Below the pieces are notes generated by a model. That model was given only the letters and a program-made list of their open reading frames with translations. It did not search any database and was not told where the DNA came from. A stretch of 64,000 bases of DNA. It comes from Kudoa neothunni (lineage: Eukaryota > Cnidaria). The stretch covers positions 6,944,001 to 7,008,000 of the forward strand of contig OZ199838.1 of the NCBI GenBank assembly GCA_964304625.1, written 5' to 3'. Numbering within the stretch: position 1 is the first letter of the stretch; every line of letters begins with the position of its first letter. Shown piece by piece: positions 46,300-59,628 of the stretch. The position numbers and the translations under genes were made by a program.

Positions 46300-48468
46300 C
46301 TTATTGAGTTTACGCAAACGTACGTGAGCCTGATTGTAGGATAAAATAAAATATTGGAAGATGACCGTAAAAGAATCGGCGCAAATAATGGAAGTTTAGT
46401 GGCGGAATTCAAGAAGCCCCGTCTCCTTTAACATTACCTACTAAATATCATTCCTTCTGTTATATGTTTTGCTCCATTAAGTGTCAGTAGGATTTAGATT
46501 GTATTAGATGTATTTTTAGCATGCTAACGCTTTTTATTTCAAAATTTTGTTTGATCACTCATATGTTACGTATAAATTTTTTTATTTAAATTATAGTTTG
46601 TATATGTTTAAACAACGTTTATTGGAATTAGTACAAAATTTTAATGAAACTAAGACAATAACATCGAGAACCTCTAAGGTTCCCAAGATACTCCCTTGTT
46701 CCTGGTGTGATTTTAACGTTTTCGTTCTCATTGGGATAAGGAAACTTGACTATAGCATTAGGCATGTGAATAGAACAAAATTTGAAAGTTAAAATCACAT
46801 TTTAACGAAATTATAAGGAAAAGTTATTTAAAAAAATTATGCACACAAAAATTGCTATTAATGAATTAACAGTATGTGATGTTTTATCCCAATTTACCAA
46901 GCTTAAGAAAGGTAGTGAATTAGTGGTGACCAACCGTATTTATTCCAAAAGAGCCAACATTAAAGTGTCCAGTCATCAAGTATTTTACATGAAGATGCAT
47001 TTTTTATGGCAGGAAAATTGATGGTATAACTAACGACGAACGAGTGAAGATTTTATATGCGCAATTAGGGGATTTCAATCATCATATATGTATATAGATA
47101 TCGTCACAATTTGAAGAGGTTTTACTAATTCTTGTTGTTATTTTTGTATTTCATCAGAACTTACTGTGTTTTTCTGTTCTTAAAAAATTTTTTTAATATT
47201 AAATGGTTTATTTGTTAAGAGTATTGAATTTTATATTATATTGTTTTTTGTTGAATACCAAGCAGGATATTAAAACACTTTAAAATGAAAATTTAATTTT
47301 TCAACGTTTACCTAATTTCACGCTGAATACAATTTCTAAAAAAGTTACGACACATTAAGCCGAAAGTACTTTTATAGATTAACCCTCTCACGGTCGCGCT
47401 TTTTAGAAATTCCAATGCTACGTAATCGCCTATGTCCGAACGGACAAATCTGAATATTGTTACGTATCATATAGTTACTTTCAGAAATTTGATTTTGATT
47501 ACAAGTAGGATCAAAAATATATTATAATATTTTTGAGATATTTTAACCGATAAATTAATTGTGAACTCTATTTTTAACTTAATCGAAACATCTTTCTAGA
47601 ATAAGGCTATTCATAGCCAATATTGTGATAGTTAGGCAGTGAGTCTTACTATACTTTTAACAACTCTTAGCATTTTTATAATTTTTATTTGTGTTTTACA
47701 GAAAAGATTAACATTTAAGACTTGAGATATTAACTTGATTGATTAATATATTTTTAGTTGAGTTTTATTATGATTAGTGTGATATAAATAGTTGTTTTAT
47801 ATCTAATGTTTTATAAGCTGCCCAAAAAATGTGGTTCATATATAATGCATTTGGAACCAAAATATAAAATACATTCCTGATATAAAAATCAGCAGGTATA
47901 AACACTGGATAATTATGGTATTTATCATGTTTATTCGTTGTAATACACTTCAACAGGATGACGAGGTTTTAGCACCCGTTGATGCGTAATATCGGTTTTA
48001 TATCCAATGCAATTAACCTTTTGGATTTAAAATTAACAATTGGATTCCTTTAATTATTTAACAATTTTCTAGGTTATCACTCTAAACCTATTACGTCTTA
48101 ATGTTTAAAATCCTGAGATTAGCTAGTAATAAGAATAAAAACAATACTGAACAGCTAATAATAGTCAATAAAAATACTGGCTGTCGACAAATAACCAGAA
48201 AACCATATTCAAATAAGGTAGACATTGTATCGGATCTATAAAATATTTGAATTATTGTACTTTTTGAGGTTATTTTAAGTAAGTTTTAATTGAGGGAATA
48301 AGATCAATACTATTTTAATTAGCACTTTACTAATAGATCTTAAGATTATATACCAGATAATAGAATTAAAGTTCGCAGTGAAGACTGCTCCGCTTATTTC
48401 CTAAGTAGGGAAATCATTCCTATATAAATATAACATTGAAAGTGAATGAACCTTCTAGATTTATCAAT
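46300..48468. other. No gene seen; one solitary piggyBac-type end
   Basis: TTAACCCTCTCACGGTCGC at about 47382 looks like a lone piggyBac terminus. The two plus-strand frames near 46547-47021 have no recognisable motif, and the rest is AT-rich. Confidence 0.4.
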
Positions 48469-49764
48469 ATGAATTATGGCGCAAGTGTTAAGGATGAAAA
48501 GTTTCTCTTGGATGACGATAGCTCTTCCAGGAAAAGCTTAAGTTCCATTGGAATTGAAAGATTTGAATATTTTAAGGAGGTAATAATTTTTCCTATCCAT
48601 CTCTGACCACTCTACCACGGCATATTACTGTTGTATAATGGTCATTTTTTATTATACTTTATTTGATGCTACCTACATGTGTGAGTTGTAGTTTATAGTC
48701 CTTTATTTGTTTGCTCATTAATTTATTTATTATAATACTGTAAATTATTACTGAAATTTTAAGGATTCCAACGAAGCTGATGCAACTACTAAAACTAATG
48801 ATGGGGTTTCAACTGAAAAGTCATTTTCATCGCACGTAACGCCACAAGGTATTGTTTTTGGAATTAAATGAAAAATATTTTATTTTGACTCTTTCTTTGG
48901 GCAGTATCGATGGACGCAAAGTTAAATTCTCTCAATGAAGTAGCGGCTGCTACACCAGGTTCCTCAAGTTGGCTTTTATATTTGCTTATTTCAATCTAAT
49001 AACATCCATTTCACTATTTTTAGAAGTAAAGCTAAGAGGCTTGCTAAAATTTAAAAAAAGAGGGAGTAGTTTTAAAGAAAAACTTACACCGAAATGCCAA
49101 CATATATATACTTCACCAAATATTACGACAGTAATACAATTTTTCGGCATTGAAATGACTTAAACCCTTCATCCTACTTCTGTCTACTTATTAGAAGGGC
49201 GATGATGACATGAAAAAAATATTAGGGGAATATCGAGCAAATCAACTATGCGATAGTTGATCGTGACTTTTGTAGTCATTATTAACGATGGTTTTAGGGA
49301 AAAAATCTAGTGTCGATCGATTTCGTGATTTTGATTCACATTTCCATACTGGTTTATTTAATTTTTATCCTGAGATTGATTGAATAACCTATTCTAGATG
49401 TACCAGCAACAATTCAACGATGTTTAACAATAAGTCATCACCATGAACAAAAAAGTGATACCGAAATCTTAGATAATACTGAAATTTATTTGGGGTACTG
49501 TTTGTGTAAGTTTGATGTTCGTTTACAAAGGATATTAATATAGCGTTGCACCAAAAACACTAGATGCTCCACCCACAGGTTTTTTCAATTCCTCCAAATT
49601 AATAAGGACCATTTATGAACTTGTCTATAGCTAAAACGAAGAAAATGATGGATAAATTATTTGGTAGATTTAAAAGCCCACTATTCAGGACTAGAAGTAA
49701 ATCATCGAAAAAAAGTTGCCAACCCAACTCTAATGAAAACAATGGAGATCTATCTATGTTCTAA
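48469..49764 (+). CDS. Unknown eight-exon Ser/Lys-rich protein
   Basis: Eight exons, 48469-48579, 48764-48848, 48905-48958, 49024-49130, 49276-49324, 49398-49494, 49544-49578, 49607-49764, all GT-AG and in phase; 231 residues. It starts MNYGASVKDEKFLLDDDSSS, has basic and serine-rich stretches (LRGLLKFKKRGSSFKEKL), and ends with GRFKSPLFRTRSKSSKKSCQ and a short acidic tail DLSMF. Several exons end in a Pro-rich codon followed by a split Gly (TPQ, ATP, PPT). No membrane segment or known domain is recognised. It could be intrinsically disordered. Introns of 28-184 nt are more variable than in the conserved genes, so some exon edges may be wrong. Confidence 0.5.
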
Positions 49765-51400
49765 TTTAATGACCACATTGGTCTATATTTTTTTCTGCAA
49801 AAATCATTTTATATTTCTGTTTATATAAGAAATATAGTGAACCATATTTTTGTCTGGAATGCGTTATTTATACTCTTAGATGGCATTCATTGAGTTTTAT
49901 ATAACACCAATTTGTATCGCATTTGTCAGCTGAGGGACAAATCTCGTTTATTTTTTTAGGTATTCTAATAAATATATGAATTTTTTATTTTTTTTATTTA
50001 GAGGTTTCTAAATTAATACAATATGTACACAAATACACACAAACTATATAATTAAACTCAGCAGTTCTTAGAAGAATTACCTTACTTCGATCCATGCGTT
50101 ATTAAATATCAACTGTTCTCACCCAGTTGGCCCATGAATTATTACACTAGAAATGAAATATTTTTAAATTATTAGGATAGAAAAATTAAACATAGGTCAT
50201 AGCTAGGAAATAAGGAAATAGTTTTGAGATTTCCTTAAATTTTTGGAAAAATATTTGACTGTTAAATTTTAAAAATTCCTATAACCCTTAAAAAGATCAT
50301 ATGGGGCCATTATGCCAGTTTCATTGTCAGGGTTTGTATCGGATTTATTTTACACAAATAAAAAGAGTTGCCATAATTGATTAGTTAATTGAATTTAATT
50401 CTATTAAAAGTGTAAATTCAGACCTATAATTATAGTCTTTTGCACCGCGATGCCCTAATTATTTTAAGGCAATGATTTTTCTTATTGATCCGTACAATCC
50501 AGAAAATTCCTCTTGGTCCGTGTAAATTTCGTCTATTTATATTCACGTTTTTATTGGGTCATTACTTTGTGCTTGAAAAAAATATTCAAATGCTACTTTG
50601 TGATATTGAGTGCTTTGGGCAAGTTATAAATCAGGGCTTCCCCATTCATTCTAATTTCCGCACCCTCAAACATTTATGAGGACAACCCCACATATCATCA
50701 CAAAAAAGAATTTATAAAACGTACTTATTTTTAGGCGGAGGAAATAATTATACTAAAATTAAATAAAGAGAAATAAATGCGGCCTACTTCTACTAGAAAA
50801 TAAATGTAAATAGAGTAAATGCAAGTATTAAATTATATGTTTCGACTTTGTTCTTGTCTTTTTGGTAATAATAAGTCGAAACGAGACTCTGTATTGAATA
50901 CAGACATGTATACATCATGAGTTATAAATTAGTTAGATATTTAATATTTCGGCGCAAAATATCAGACTCACGATTCACGCACGTGCGGCTATTGGATTTT
51001 GTAATTTTTTGTTTTAATTATAAATTTAAAAATTAAATGAGTAAAGTAAAAAGGTGACCATATATTTAATAAAAAGTGTTGGTTTTTATAATTTTTGATT
51101 GCAAACTGATTTTAACTTGAATTTTAAAAATTTCATATAATTCAACAAAAATGTACAAAAAAAATTAATTTTGGATGCTAATTAAAGTTTAATTTTTTAT
51201 TTTATTCATAGTTTTTAATACTACAATTTTTAAGAATTTGACCTAGTTTAAATATTTTTTACTTTACACCATTTTTGACTTTAATGGAAAGATCTGTTTA
51301 CGAATGAAGAGTAATCACCTATCATTTCAATTTAATATATTTATAAATAGAAAATAGTAGGTTGAGAATGTAAATTAATCTTCGATAAATTTCATTGAAT
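49765..51400. other. No gene seen
   Basis: AT-rich sequence. CAGGGCTTCCCCATTC near 50632 resembles a hAT end, without a partner. Confidence 0.4.
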
Positions 51401-51404
51401 GACT

Positions 51405-51547
51405 ACAGTGGATGACGTGTAGTTCGCAATTTGAGAAATGTTACAAAATTTATGTACACATAAGATTATAATAAGTTATTTATTTCTCAACTATTTTAAA
51501 ACATTTATTTGACCATTAAGAATATAAATAAAATATTTATAAATTAA
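51405..51547. repeat. Copy B of the 36.9-kb element, left part
   Basis: Matches 36856-37005 closely (ACAGTGGATGACGTG at the start, then TTTGAGAAA and CCATTAAGAATATAAATAAA). It stops exactly at TTAA (51544-51547), where a 4.1-kb block intervenes, and resumes at 55684. Confidence 0.85.
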
Positions 51548-51602
51548 CTCTCCGATGATTCGTGGGTAGAATCTACCCCAATGCGATTTTAAAATTCATA
51601 TA

Positions 51603-53506
51603 CAGTCAAACCTCGATTATCCAGAAAATTTGGGACCAGCGATTTTCTTTCCGGATAGCGAGGTCATGGTTAATCGAACATAAACAATCTCTTGCGCGCG
51701 CGCGGTTTTTAAAATTTATACTTGAGGGATTCTTAACTTGATTAACCCTCCCCGTACTGTGTGCGAAAAAAATTACGCGTGTGCCGATGGGATCCATTTG
51801 GGACCCCCTTTTAAATAGGCCTTAAACGCCATCAATTATTACGAAATTAACACGATGTTATTTAAAGACATTTATAAGTATAAAAAATAAAATCTAACCC
51901 TCTCCGGTAGCTTAAAATGCAGATATGAGACCAAGATGAACTTATTGCGTCAGACCAATGTGATGAAATCAACGCATACATTTCAGCATTAAAGGCTTCG
52001 AAGATGTCAAAAAAATAAATATCTAATTTATCCGACTAGATGTTATAAAAAATTAATAGATGATGATCAAACACAGGCCCAACTAAGCGCTGTTCTGTAG
52101 AAATTATCGGACTGTTTCAGAAGTAGTAAGTGTAACGGCACATGCAGTTTGCTCTGAGATTTCATAGAAAGCAGTGTTTGAAAAACTCGCATCGTTCTAA
52201 TTCCTTAAAAATTAAAATAAAAAAATTATAAAGGTGCACTGCTTGGTAATATATTTACGTTTTTAAATGCTACATTCCCTTACGGTTTTAAGAACTTTTT
52301 TTTATTTATTTGCAAATTTAAGAGTTAGTATAATTAAATTAAAGAATTTAATTTGAGAAAACCTAAGTTGTTTAAATATTTCGGTATCCATACTTGCAAA
52401 ACTGCTGGAACATACGTTTAACACTTCTATACGGATAATTCGTAGCACGTACACGTCGATATCAATAATTAATAAACATACGATGCCTTAACTATAATTA
52501 TATACTCAATACAAATATTAATAACAATTATTTGCCAAGTACTTTATACTCTATCAATTTACAATTTATATTTCACTGATTAAAAATTACGGAATACTCA
52601 GATGATACACAAAGATTCTAATAGTGATATTGCATATAATGCATCATGGACCAATTTATTGTTGGTAAACATAGATTCTTTAGAGAAACAGAGGCCTACC
52701 AACCAAGAAACGCGATATGGATTAATCCTCGCTAATCTCCTATTAAGTCGAAATGTATATAAACCTTGCGTATGTATGGCTTTAAAATCAACTAAACAAA
52801 ATTTATAAATATAAATAAGTAAAATAGATTAGTTTGCATATAATGGACCATTTTTCTTGAAATTCTATAGGAATAAATATTCGAATTATGAAATAAATAT
52901 AATCTCTAGGGCGTATTTTTTAAATTAAAAAAAAATTATAATTTTTATATTTACTTTTTAACCTTATAGATGCTTTACTGGGACAGTTAAGAAGTCAATA
53001 GTTCAGTTTTAGAGTAACGTGAAAAATAATGAAATTGGGGTCCTTAATGGACCCCGCTTCGGACAGGGAGGGTTAATAAGAAATTTTTTACTATTTATTA
53101 AGTAAAATATTTTAATTTCCGTTACTTAAATTAAAAATGTTGACATATCATCTATTAACTAAGTATATGGAGACTTAAAGGAAAAACAATACATAATTAT
53201 GACAGTTTTTACACAGCCAGAGAGGAATAACCTATTTGTTTAAATAACCGATAATTAATTTTTTAAATATACATACAGTCATGTGTTCAGATATAGTACA
53301 AATTTACATAAGAACTGAATGCTTAACTTAAGTTTTAAAGGAAAATTTATGAATAAATAACCTAGGAATATTTTTGTTTTAAATATTGCATTGGTATATA
53401 TGCTACATAGTACATGTCGTACGGTAATGGGTGCTACTTTTACCCGGAAATATGACCAAATAGTTCTTCCGGATAGCGAGATTCCCGGATAATCAAGGTT
53501 CGACTC
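51603..53506. mobile_element. Nested pogo-like element, 1.9 kb
   Basis: TA-flanked (51601-51602, 53507-53508). Ends CAGTCAAACCTCGATTATCC and, inward from the right, GAGTCGAACCTTGATTATCC. TTCCGGATAGCGAG occurs near each end. The length includes the nested piggyBac-type element at 51746-53072. No transposase recognised. Confidence 0.78.
51746..53072. mobile_element. piggyBac-type element nested in the pogo-like element
   Basis: 1,327 bp between TTAA sites (51742-51745, 53073-53076). Ends CCCTCCCCGTACTGTG and, inward from the right, CCCTCCCTGTCCGAAG. GGGACCCC near the left and GGGGTCC near the right mirror each other. No convincing transposase. Confidence 0.75.
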
Positions 53507-53899
53507 TATCTCCTTATGTTTGAAATGTTGGCGTTTAAGATTCCATGCGTTCCGGTAACATACATTTATTTTTAATTTTAGACTAAAACATTTTTTAAAT
53601 ATTTCAAATTCAAAAATCCATTTCACGTTTATCTTCTGAAGTACTTGGGGGTAGAAATTACCCCATTCATTTTTTTACGTTTAAAATAAAAAACTCTTAA
53701 TTTTCATATATATATATAATGTTTTTATAAGCACAATTGAAATAAATTTACATATTTCACGCTAGGCAATTGTGGTTTAATCTGCTCCATTAATAATTCA
53801 CTATAATCTGTATGTCGTAATTATATGTTATGGTTAGACTCATCCAAGTAATTAAATATAGCTTTCAGCGCAAAAACATTAATTTTAGGGAATATTTAT

Positions 53900-55513
53900 T
53901 TTGAACAATCTAAAAAACTGCTTGAAGAATGTACCGGACAATAAAATTTGTAGCATTTAGAGCACCATATTGTGGTTTTTTATCCCTATTTCGAGGACAA
54001 AACTCACATCGTGCGCTTTTTATGCTTGCGGGTGGTTCCAGATGGGAAATGTTTGCCTTATTGAAGTTACTTTTGGCCGGTACATTGGTAGAATGTTTGG
54101 CCAACAACGGTTTATACAGTTGCTCTGTGATCTCCTTTAGGAAGGTTTGTCTATTATTCGATTCACTAATATTTCTTTATACAATGCAAAAGCATTCACC
54201 AGCGACAAATCGACGATTCTAATGAATACGACTAGGTGTCATCTCCTTGTAAATCGATGAACAGAAACCGATGCGAGCATCCTGTCGAAATTATCTATGC
54301 CGCCCTTAGTTTTATTATAATCCTATGTTAATTGTGGTTTTAACTTAAGGTATTCTCCTGAAACAGAGTTATCATGCGTGTCAGAAATTAGAAGAATCAC
54401 AGACTTGTCATTTTTGCCACATATGATAACAGCATATATTTATCGTAAAACAAAAAAATGATGGAATAAAGAGGTCATTTTCTTGAAGTTTGAAGACAAG
54501 ATGGTATCTCTTAATTCTTCTCATTGCTCCCAAAAAAGTCAACTTTCTTTCTAACAATTTATTCGCGAGAGACATCGATGAAAAGAAATTATCAGCGACA
54601 ATATTACGGCCAGAATCAAACAAATGAATTGTAAGGTTGAGTACGATGTTTTCACCTACGTTAGTTTGTCTATTCGTCTCAGAATTATTCTTTCCCAAAT
54701 AAACGCTGGCATTACAAACGTAATTGGCGATTGGATCAACCAGTAGACAAAATTATATACCACATTTTGCCGACATCATGGGCATATAATGCCGGAAGGA
54801 CCATCTTCCCCCAACGGAACCAATTGTTCATCGACAGTAACATCCTCGTTCGGAGCAAAACATTTAGGTAGCAAGTCAACCCACTTCTCCCATATATCAC
54901 GAATGGCACTGAATTGGTCCAACTTTCTACGTTCTTCGCGTGTATCATAGTCATCTAAATGCGATGCTTGGGAAATATGTTTGAAGTGCCGAAGTGAAAG
55001 TAATCGCCGATAGATTTCTCTTCCTTCCTTCTGGATGAATAACGCACTTATAGGATCTTCTCTATATTTATGGGTGGCCATGAGGATTAACAATCCTAAA
55101 TATCCCCTAATTTCTACCAAATCAAGATCGTACCATCGGTCGTCGGAATGATGCTTTCCAAACATATTTGTAAACAAAATGATATCGTCGCTGATTTCAT
55201 CATTCAAAAATAATAAAAAACAGTCCAATATGTTTTTTATTTTTATTTGAACATATGCAGTGGGTCAAGGGGTTGGATACATTTTATTCTCCGGACCTCT
55301 CTTTGTTGGACGAGACTTTAAAGTACTCCATTGAATACCATCTTCTCTCGTAAGAACATCAATACCAACGTCGATTATTTTCATTTCGTCTGAAAATTCT
55401 TCATCTTCATAAGTGTGACCTCCACGCTCACTTTCCGAAGAACAGAATTCATCGTACAAATCATCCGAGCCGCACATTGAAATCAACGTGTGCGTGTGCG
55501 CCAACATGAACAT
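53900..55513 (-). pseudogene. piggyBac transposase, degenerate
   Basis: The minus strand shows the full domain order: acidic N-terminus (SESERGGHTYEDEEFSDEMK), a TGA where sense is expected just after RGPENKMYPTP, then the large open segment 55228-54776 with DLVEIRGYLGLLILMATHKY and EDVTVDEQLVPLGED (first catalytic Asp, family VDEQ), SGRNIVADNFFSSMSLANKL (second), DYNKTKGGIDNFD (third, near 54300). A C-terminal Cys ring keeps only CEFCPRNRDKKPQY while later Cys positions read Gly or Ala. Multiple stops and shifts. A domesticated gene is unlikely. Confidence 0.85.
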
Positions 55514-55683
55514 ACCACTTTATGGTGGGGTTTTAATTAAATCTGACAGCTGGAAATTTGTTAGATTCTAGTTTTGAAAACTTTGTAATATGTTTCGTAT
55601 TTTAAACGAATAAAATAGTTGGGGTATTTTCTACCCCAAAGTACATTACACGTACATAGTTTTTATGATCATCATAGGGTTAA

Positions 55684-56210
55684 TTATGTTTTTAATGGAT
55701 TATTTTGTAGAGGCGTGAGGTTCGTAACTTTTCAGATGCGTTAAGATTTTTGTTTTCGATTGGTGGCGACAGGGGGGACAGAAATAAAAATTGAGTTAGG
55801 ATATTAAAATAGAAATGAAATAATAAAGTTTTTGCAAAACCAGCCAAGGCGTGGATCGGAGCGGAAACAATATTGAAAATGATGCTAATATGAGTGATTT
55901 TATTGGTGATGGTAACTGTAATGGAGTTGACAATTTTGGTAAATTTGACGAAAGAGAGCGAAAATTTATACCTTTCAAAATTGCTTTTCTCATTTTTCTG
56001 ATTTAAGACATGAAATATTATTGTTTAATATTTATAAACATATTCCGGATTCTGAACGAGAAGTAAACGATTTAATTGTCAGAAAACTTAAAAATATTAC
56101 TATACTGAGTAATTTTCCCCAAATAACTTATCATCGTAGTCGATTTATAGCATTGTCTCTTCCTAAGATCGCACGCGCAATCATAGAAATTAGAAACAAC
56201 ATCTGCTGAC
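55684..56210. repeat. Copy B, right part
   Basis: Continues the match to copy A (37008-37468) immediately after the piggyBac insertion: GTTCGTAACTTTTCAG, AAATTTGACGA, AAACTTAAAAATATTACTAT. The uninterrupted TA near 56139 corresponds to the site of the 635-bp nested element of copy A. The right boundary fades out near 56200. Confidence 0.8.
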
Positions 56211-56214
56211 TATT

Positions 56215-57478
56215 GACGGAGTTGTCAACCTTGCCCGATATCGGACCAATCAGGTCAAAATTATAAGATTTTTCACCGAGTGTCCTATTTTGTCCAATTT
56301 TTACTCTTGTTTTTGAAAGACTAAATAATCCCGAAACAATGTTTCAAAGGCGGAAAGTTATTGCAAATTTACAAAAAATAGAATTTAGTCGTGGTTGATT
56401 TCATTACGAGAAATCTTCCCCAAGCAACGCTGGGCAGTTCGTGCTAGCTTAAAAATATTAAGTTATCGTTTTTCTTTAAAAACAACTAGAATCGTTCAAT
56501 CAATAATTCTCGGCGCCATTAATAAAAGTAGACTATAGATAAATTTTAGATAGACATCTTCTATTTGAGGAAGATCCGACAAAAATTAAATACAAAATAC
56601 TAGATTACCAAACAAATTGAAATTAGCTTATTAAAAAACAGTCCAGACATCTATTATTGATTGACAACTGTTCTAAAAAGACCTTAATATCTAAAAAAGT
56701 AATTTAACTACTCATGAATGTTGTTTTTATAATTGAACCATTACCGATAGCGGAAACAAAGAATTTAACGATGCTTTATTAGGTTATGTTTAGTTCATAA
56801 TTATTTTTAGATATTGAAAATATATTGTGGATATAAATGCATTAAAAACAACTAATGACATAGTACTGCTAAAAGATTGGGAGAAAATTCACGATTACGG
56901 GTATGGTGACGTGAAAGAAAATATAGAGTGAGCCGTAAAATGTTAAGAAGCTTCAGATTTTAGTATTTTTAGAGACATTTTTCCCTAGAAACTCAATAAA
57001 TACCATTAGAAAAACTTCATTATGAAAAATCGGAGGTTATATTATCTTCGTATCCTCTTATTGATTATTTATTTAATATTAAAAAAAGAAAAAACTCGGG
57101 ATAATATTTTTGTTAAAAAATATTTTTAAGGACGTATGTGCCAAACGGCATTCGCGGTGATTTTTACCGGGCAGGAAAATCTCAGGCCCTAATTTAATAC
57201 GAAATAACGTGACCTTATTGTATTGTAATTTTTTAAGTCATCAGACAAAGCGCTTTTTAGATTTTGCAACTATACTATTCTGGGCTAATATTTCATTTAT
57301 TTGATATGAACCCGGTGCTTTATTTCCTTTGACCGCTTACATCAAATCCGGTTATAAACGTGTTAATCCTGAAAACCGGCAGTTTAGTTGACTAAATTTA
57401 TTAGCTTATTTTAACCAACCCACATTTAATATTCTTATATAATTCCTAATTATTTCTTAAATTCCATAATAAATGTTA
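56215..57478. other. No gene seen
   Basis: AT-rich sequence without supported features. Confidence 0.4.
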
Positions 57479-57481
57479 ATA

Positions 57482-58441
57482 CAGTAAGAAACCAATTTCA
57501 CGTAATCCCCTCGGGACCAAGAAAAAAAGTGCGTAAAACCGGTCACGTCCAATTTCACGCACTTGCGTACGCAATTATTTCAGAAAAAATTGGCATGTAA
57601 TAATGATTTAATTGCGTTTATAACGACTAGTTAACTATATATTAATTTTTAAACGATCTATGAAATACTCCCCTTGTTGCTATCGGTGGAATAAGGCAGT
57701 TTCGTCTACACTGTAAATAAAATTTTCAGAGTATCTTTTAAAAGATATTCTGATTTGATTGGTCTGCTCTGAAGTAGTTTCAAGCATAGCATTAGCAGAT
57801 TAACTAATAAAATTTGATTTTTTAATGTTGGACCTTTTTTAAAACAACGAAAACCTCAACGAATTGCACATGAAGGTAAACCTTTTTCTTTGCCTAATTG
57901 ATTTCTCTTGATGATTATCGTGACGACGCTTACTACAATCTTTTTGCTTCGTGTCAATCTAATCCACTCATATACATCTTCATCAACAGAATTAAATTGT
58001 CCTACATGCAAATAATTTCTATTTTTAGATTCTACAAACATTCATAGATTTTGATTATTTTATTTTTCATCTCTAGGATGCCATTAGGAGTCGAGATAAT
58101 AGATATTTTAAAATGTGATACAACGGCAGTTTTTGGGTCATTAGATTGAAGACTTTCATAATAATTAATAATATTGTACTCTTCGACAACAGATATAGTT
58201 TTGGAGTTTTTTGGCAATAAATATTGACCAAACTAAATAATAAACAAGACGTACTCCCAAAAAGTGCGTGAAAATGGCCAATCACGTGACTTTTAGTTAC
58301 GTTATTTAGCAACTTTTTAAAATAATTTTTATAAAAAATTTTTGATTGAAATATTATAAGAAACATATTATATAAACCATGACCAATCAATATGCTACCT
58401 AAATAGGTTTTTAAAAAGTGCGTTAAATTGGTTACTTACTG
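57482..58441 (-). mobile_element. Pogo-like element with CENP-B-type HTH remnant
   Basis: 960 bp, TA-flanked. Ends CAGTAAGAAACCAATTTCAC and, inward from the right, CAGTAAGTAACCAATTTAAC. Minus-strand frames contain the N-terminal DNA-binding part of a pogo/Tigger transposase: ISVVEEYNIINYYESLQSND with a following HFKISIISTPNGILEMKNKI (58217-58032), then QFNSVDEDVYEWIRLTRSKK (58000-57900), the second CENP-B-type helix-turn-helix. The catalytic domain is missing. Ends resemble those of the 62763 element. Confidence 0.78.
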
Positions 58442-58444
58442 TAT

Positions 58445-59117
58445 ATGAAATGTTAAAATGTAGTAGTAGTAGTAGTTTTCGCCCCTTATAAATAAGGGAA
58501 TGTTATTGTGTTACATTGTTATTTTATATTTATCATTAATATTCTTGTTTTTGATTTAATTTCATTAGCTGATGCGAATAAAGACTAATCAATAAACAAG
58601 TTTCACACAAAATACTGCGTAAAAATAGTTAATCACGTAGGTTTTAATTCGTTTATTTTCTTATTTTAATTCTGATAGATTCCAAATCCACAAAACATTC
58701 TGAAATTAAAATAAAGCCACTGCTTATTTGATATTTATGTTGTATTAAATTTTTTTAAAAAATGTGTAGATGTTATATGTAAAACTGGGTACTTACTGCA
58801 GCATGGAATCAAATATTATTTAATTCTCATGTGGCGCAAAGCTATTGATAATATCAAAAAATAAAGTAACCTACCATTTAAAAAAAGTGAAGCAATAAAG
58901 AGATATTTAATATTATAAAACACTTGTAACATTACAATCGTCAAAACGATTATTATTTAATGAAATGGTTGCATTTTTTGATTATGTAAACTTTTTAGAC
59001 ACCTCATTTAAATAAATTCTGTCTAAGTCAAACCGTTAACTATCCTAATTTTAATTTTCAATTTATGTAGGAATAATTATTTCCTAATTATAGTAATCTA
59101 TCTACTATATATATATA
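58445..59117. other. No gene seen
   Basis: AT-rich; a pogo-like end sequence (GTACTTACTGCAG near 58791) may be transposon debris. Confidence 0.4.
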
Positions 59118-59125
59118 GTTTTTGT

Positions 59126-59628
59126 GGTTAAAATGTAGAATAGTGGCCGTAATCCAAATCAGCGACACCGGACAAAAACGAACCTGTTGAATATTTTATT
59201 ATTGAGTATTTATCAATGTGGCATCTCCAGTAGGGTAACTTTGGCAACAGCTATTTGTCGTCACAATAATAGTTGGTGTAATCTATTATATGTTGTATTC
59301 CTAGCTCCTCGCGATTATTTCAGCAGGATGTACCGCCAATTAAGCTGGTTCGAATAAAGCTCGCTTTATTTATTTTAAAATTTGATTGTGACAACCATGA
59401 TTCTTTATCTATTGTTATATTTCATCCTTAGCAATTGCCTAGTATTAATTCTGTCTATAAGAAAAAAAATCTGTGTTTTATGCAAGTATTAGCTAATTAA
59501 TTGTAGTAAATGCATAAAGTTAATATCAACAAATATCACATTAATTTAATTTAAAATACATAGGATTAGTGTACGAACTAATTATAATATTTAATCCGTA
59601 GATGCGGCCACTATTCTACATTTTAACC
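59126..59628. mobile_element. hAT-type MITE with perfect ends
   Basis: 503 bp. The 24-bp terminal inverted repeats (59126-59149 and 59605-59628, starting GGTTAAAATGTAGAATAGTG) are identical. Flanked by a perfect 8-bp duplication GTTTTTGT (59118-59125 and 59629-59636). No coding content. The perfect ends and duplication suggest a recent insertion. Confidence 0.88.

Larger units (their letters stand above)
51548..55679 (-). mobile_element. piggyBac element inserted in copy B, with nested insertions
   Basis: 4,132 bp between duplicated TTAA (51544-51547 and 55680-55683). Ends CTCTCCGATGATTCG and, inward from the right, CCCTATGATGATCAT share the GATGAT core. GGGGTAGA/TACCCC palindromes occur near both sides. 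It carries the piggyBac transposase pseudogene on the minus strand, and near its left end a nested pogo-like element that itself carries another piggyBac-type element. Copy A near 37001-37004 shows the uninterrupted TTAA site. Confidence 0.82.

Noticed and set aside
17364-55270. TGA as a possible sense codon, because it interrupts both the mariner and the piggyBac transposases
   Set aside because: WBP11 ends with TGA exactly at its conserved C-terminus, and the other host genes use TAA without in-frame TGA. The transposon TGAs are ordinary decay.
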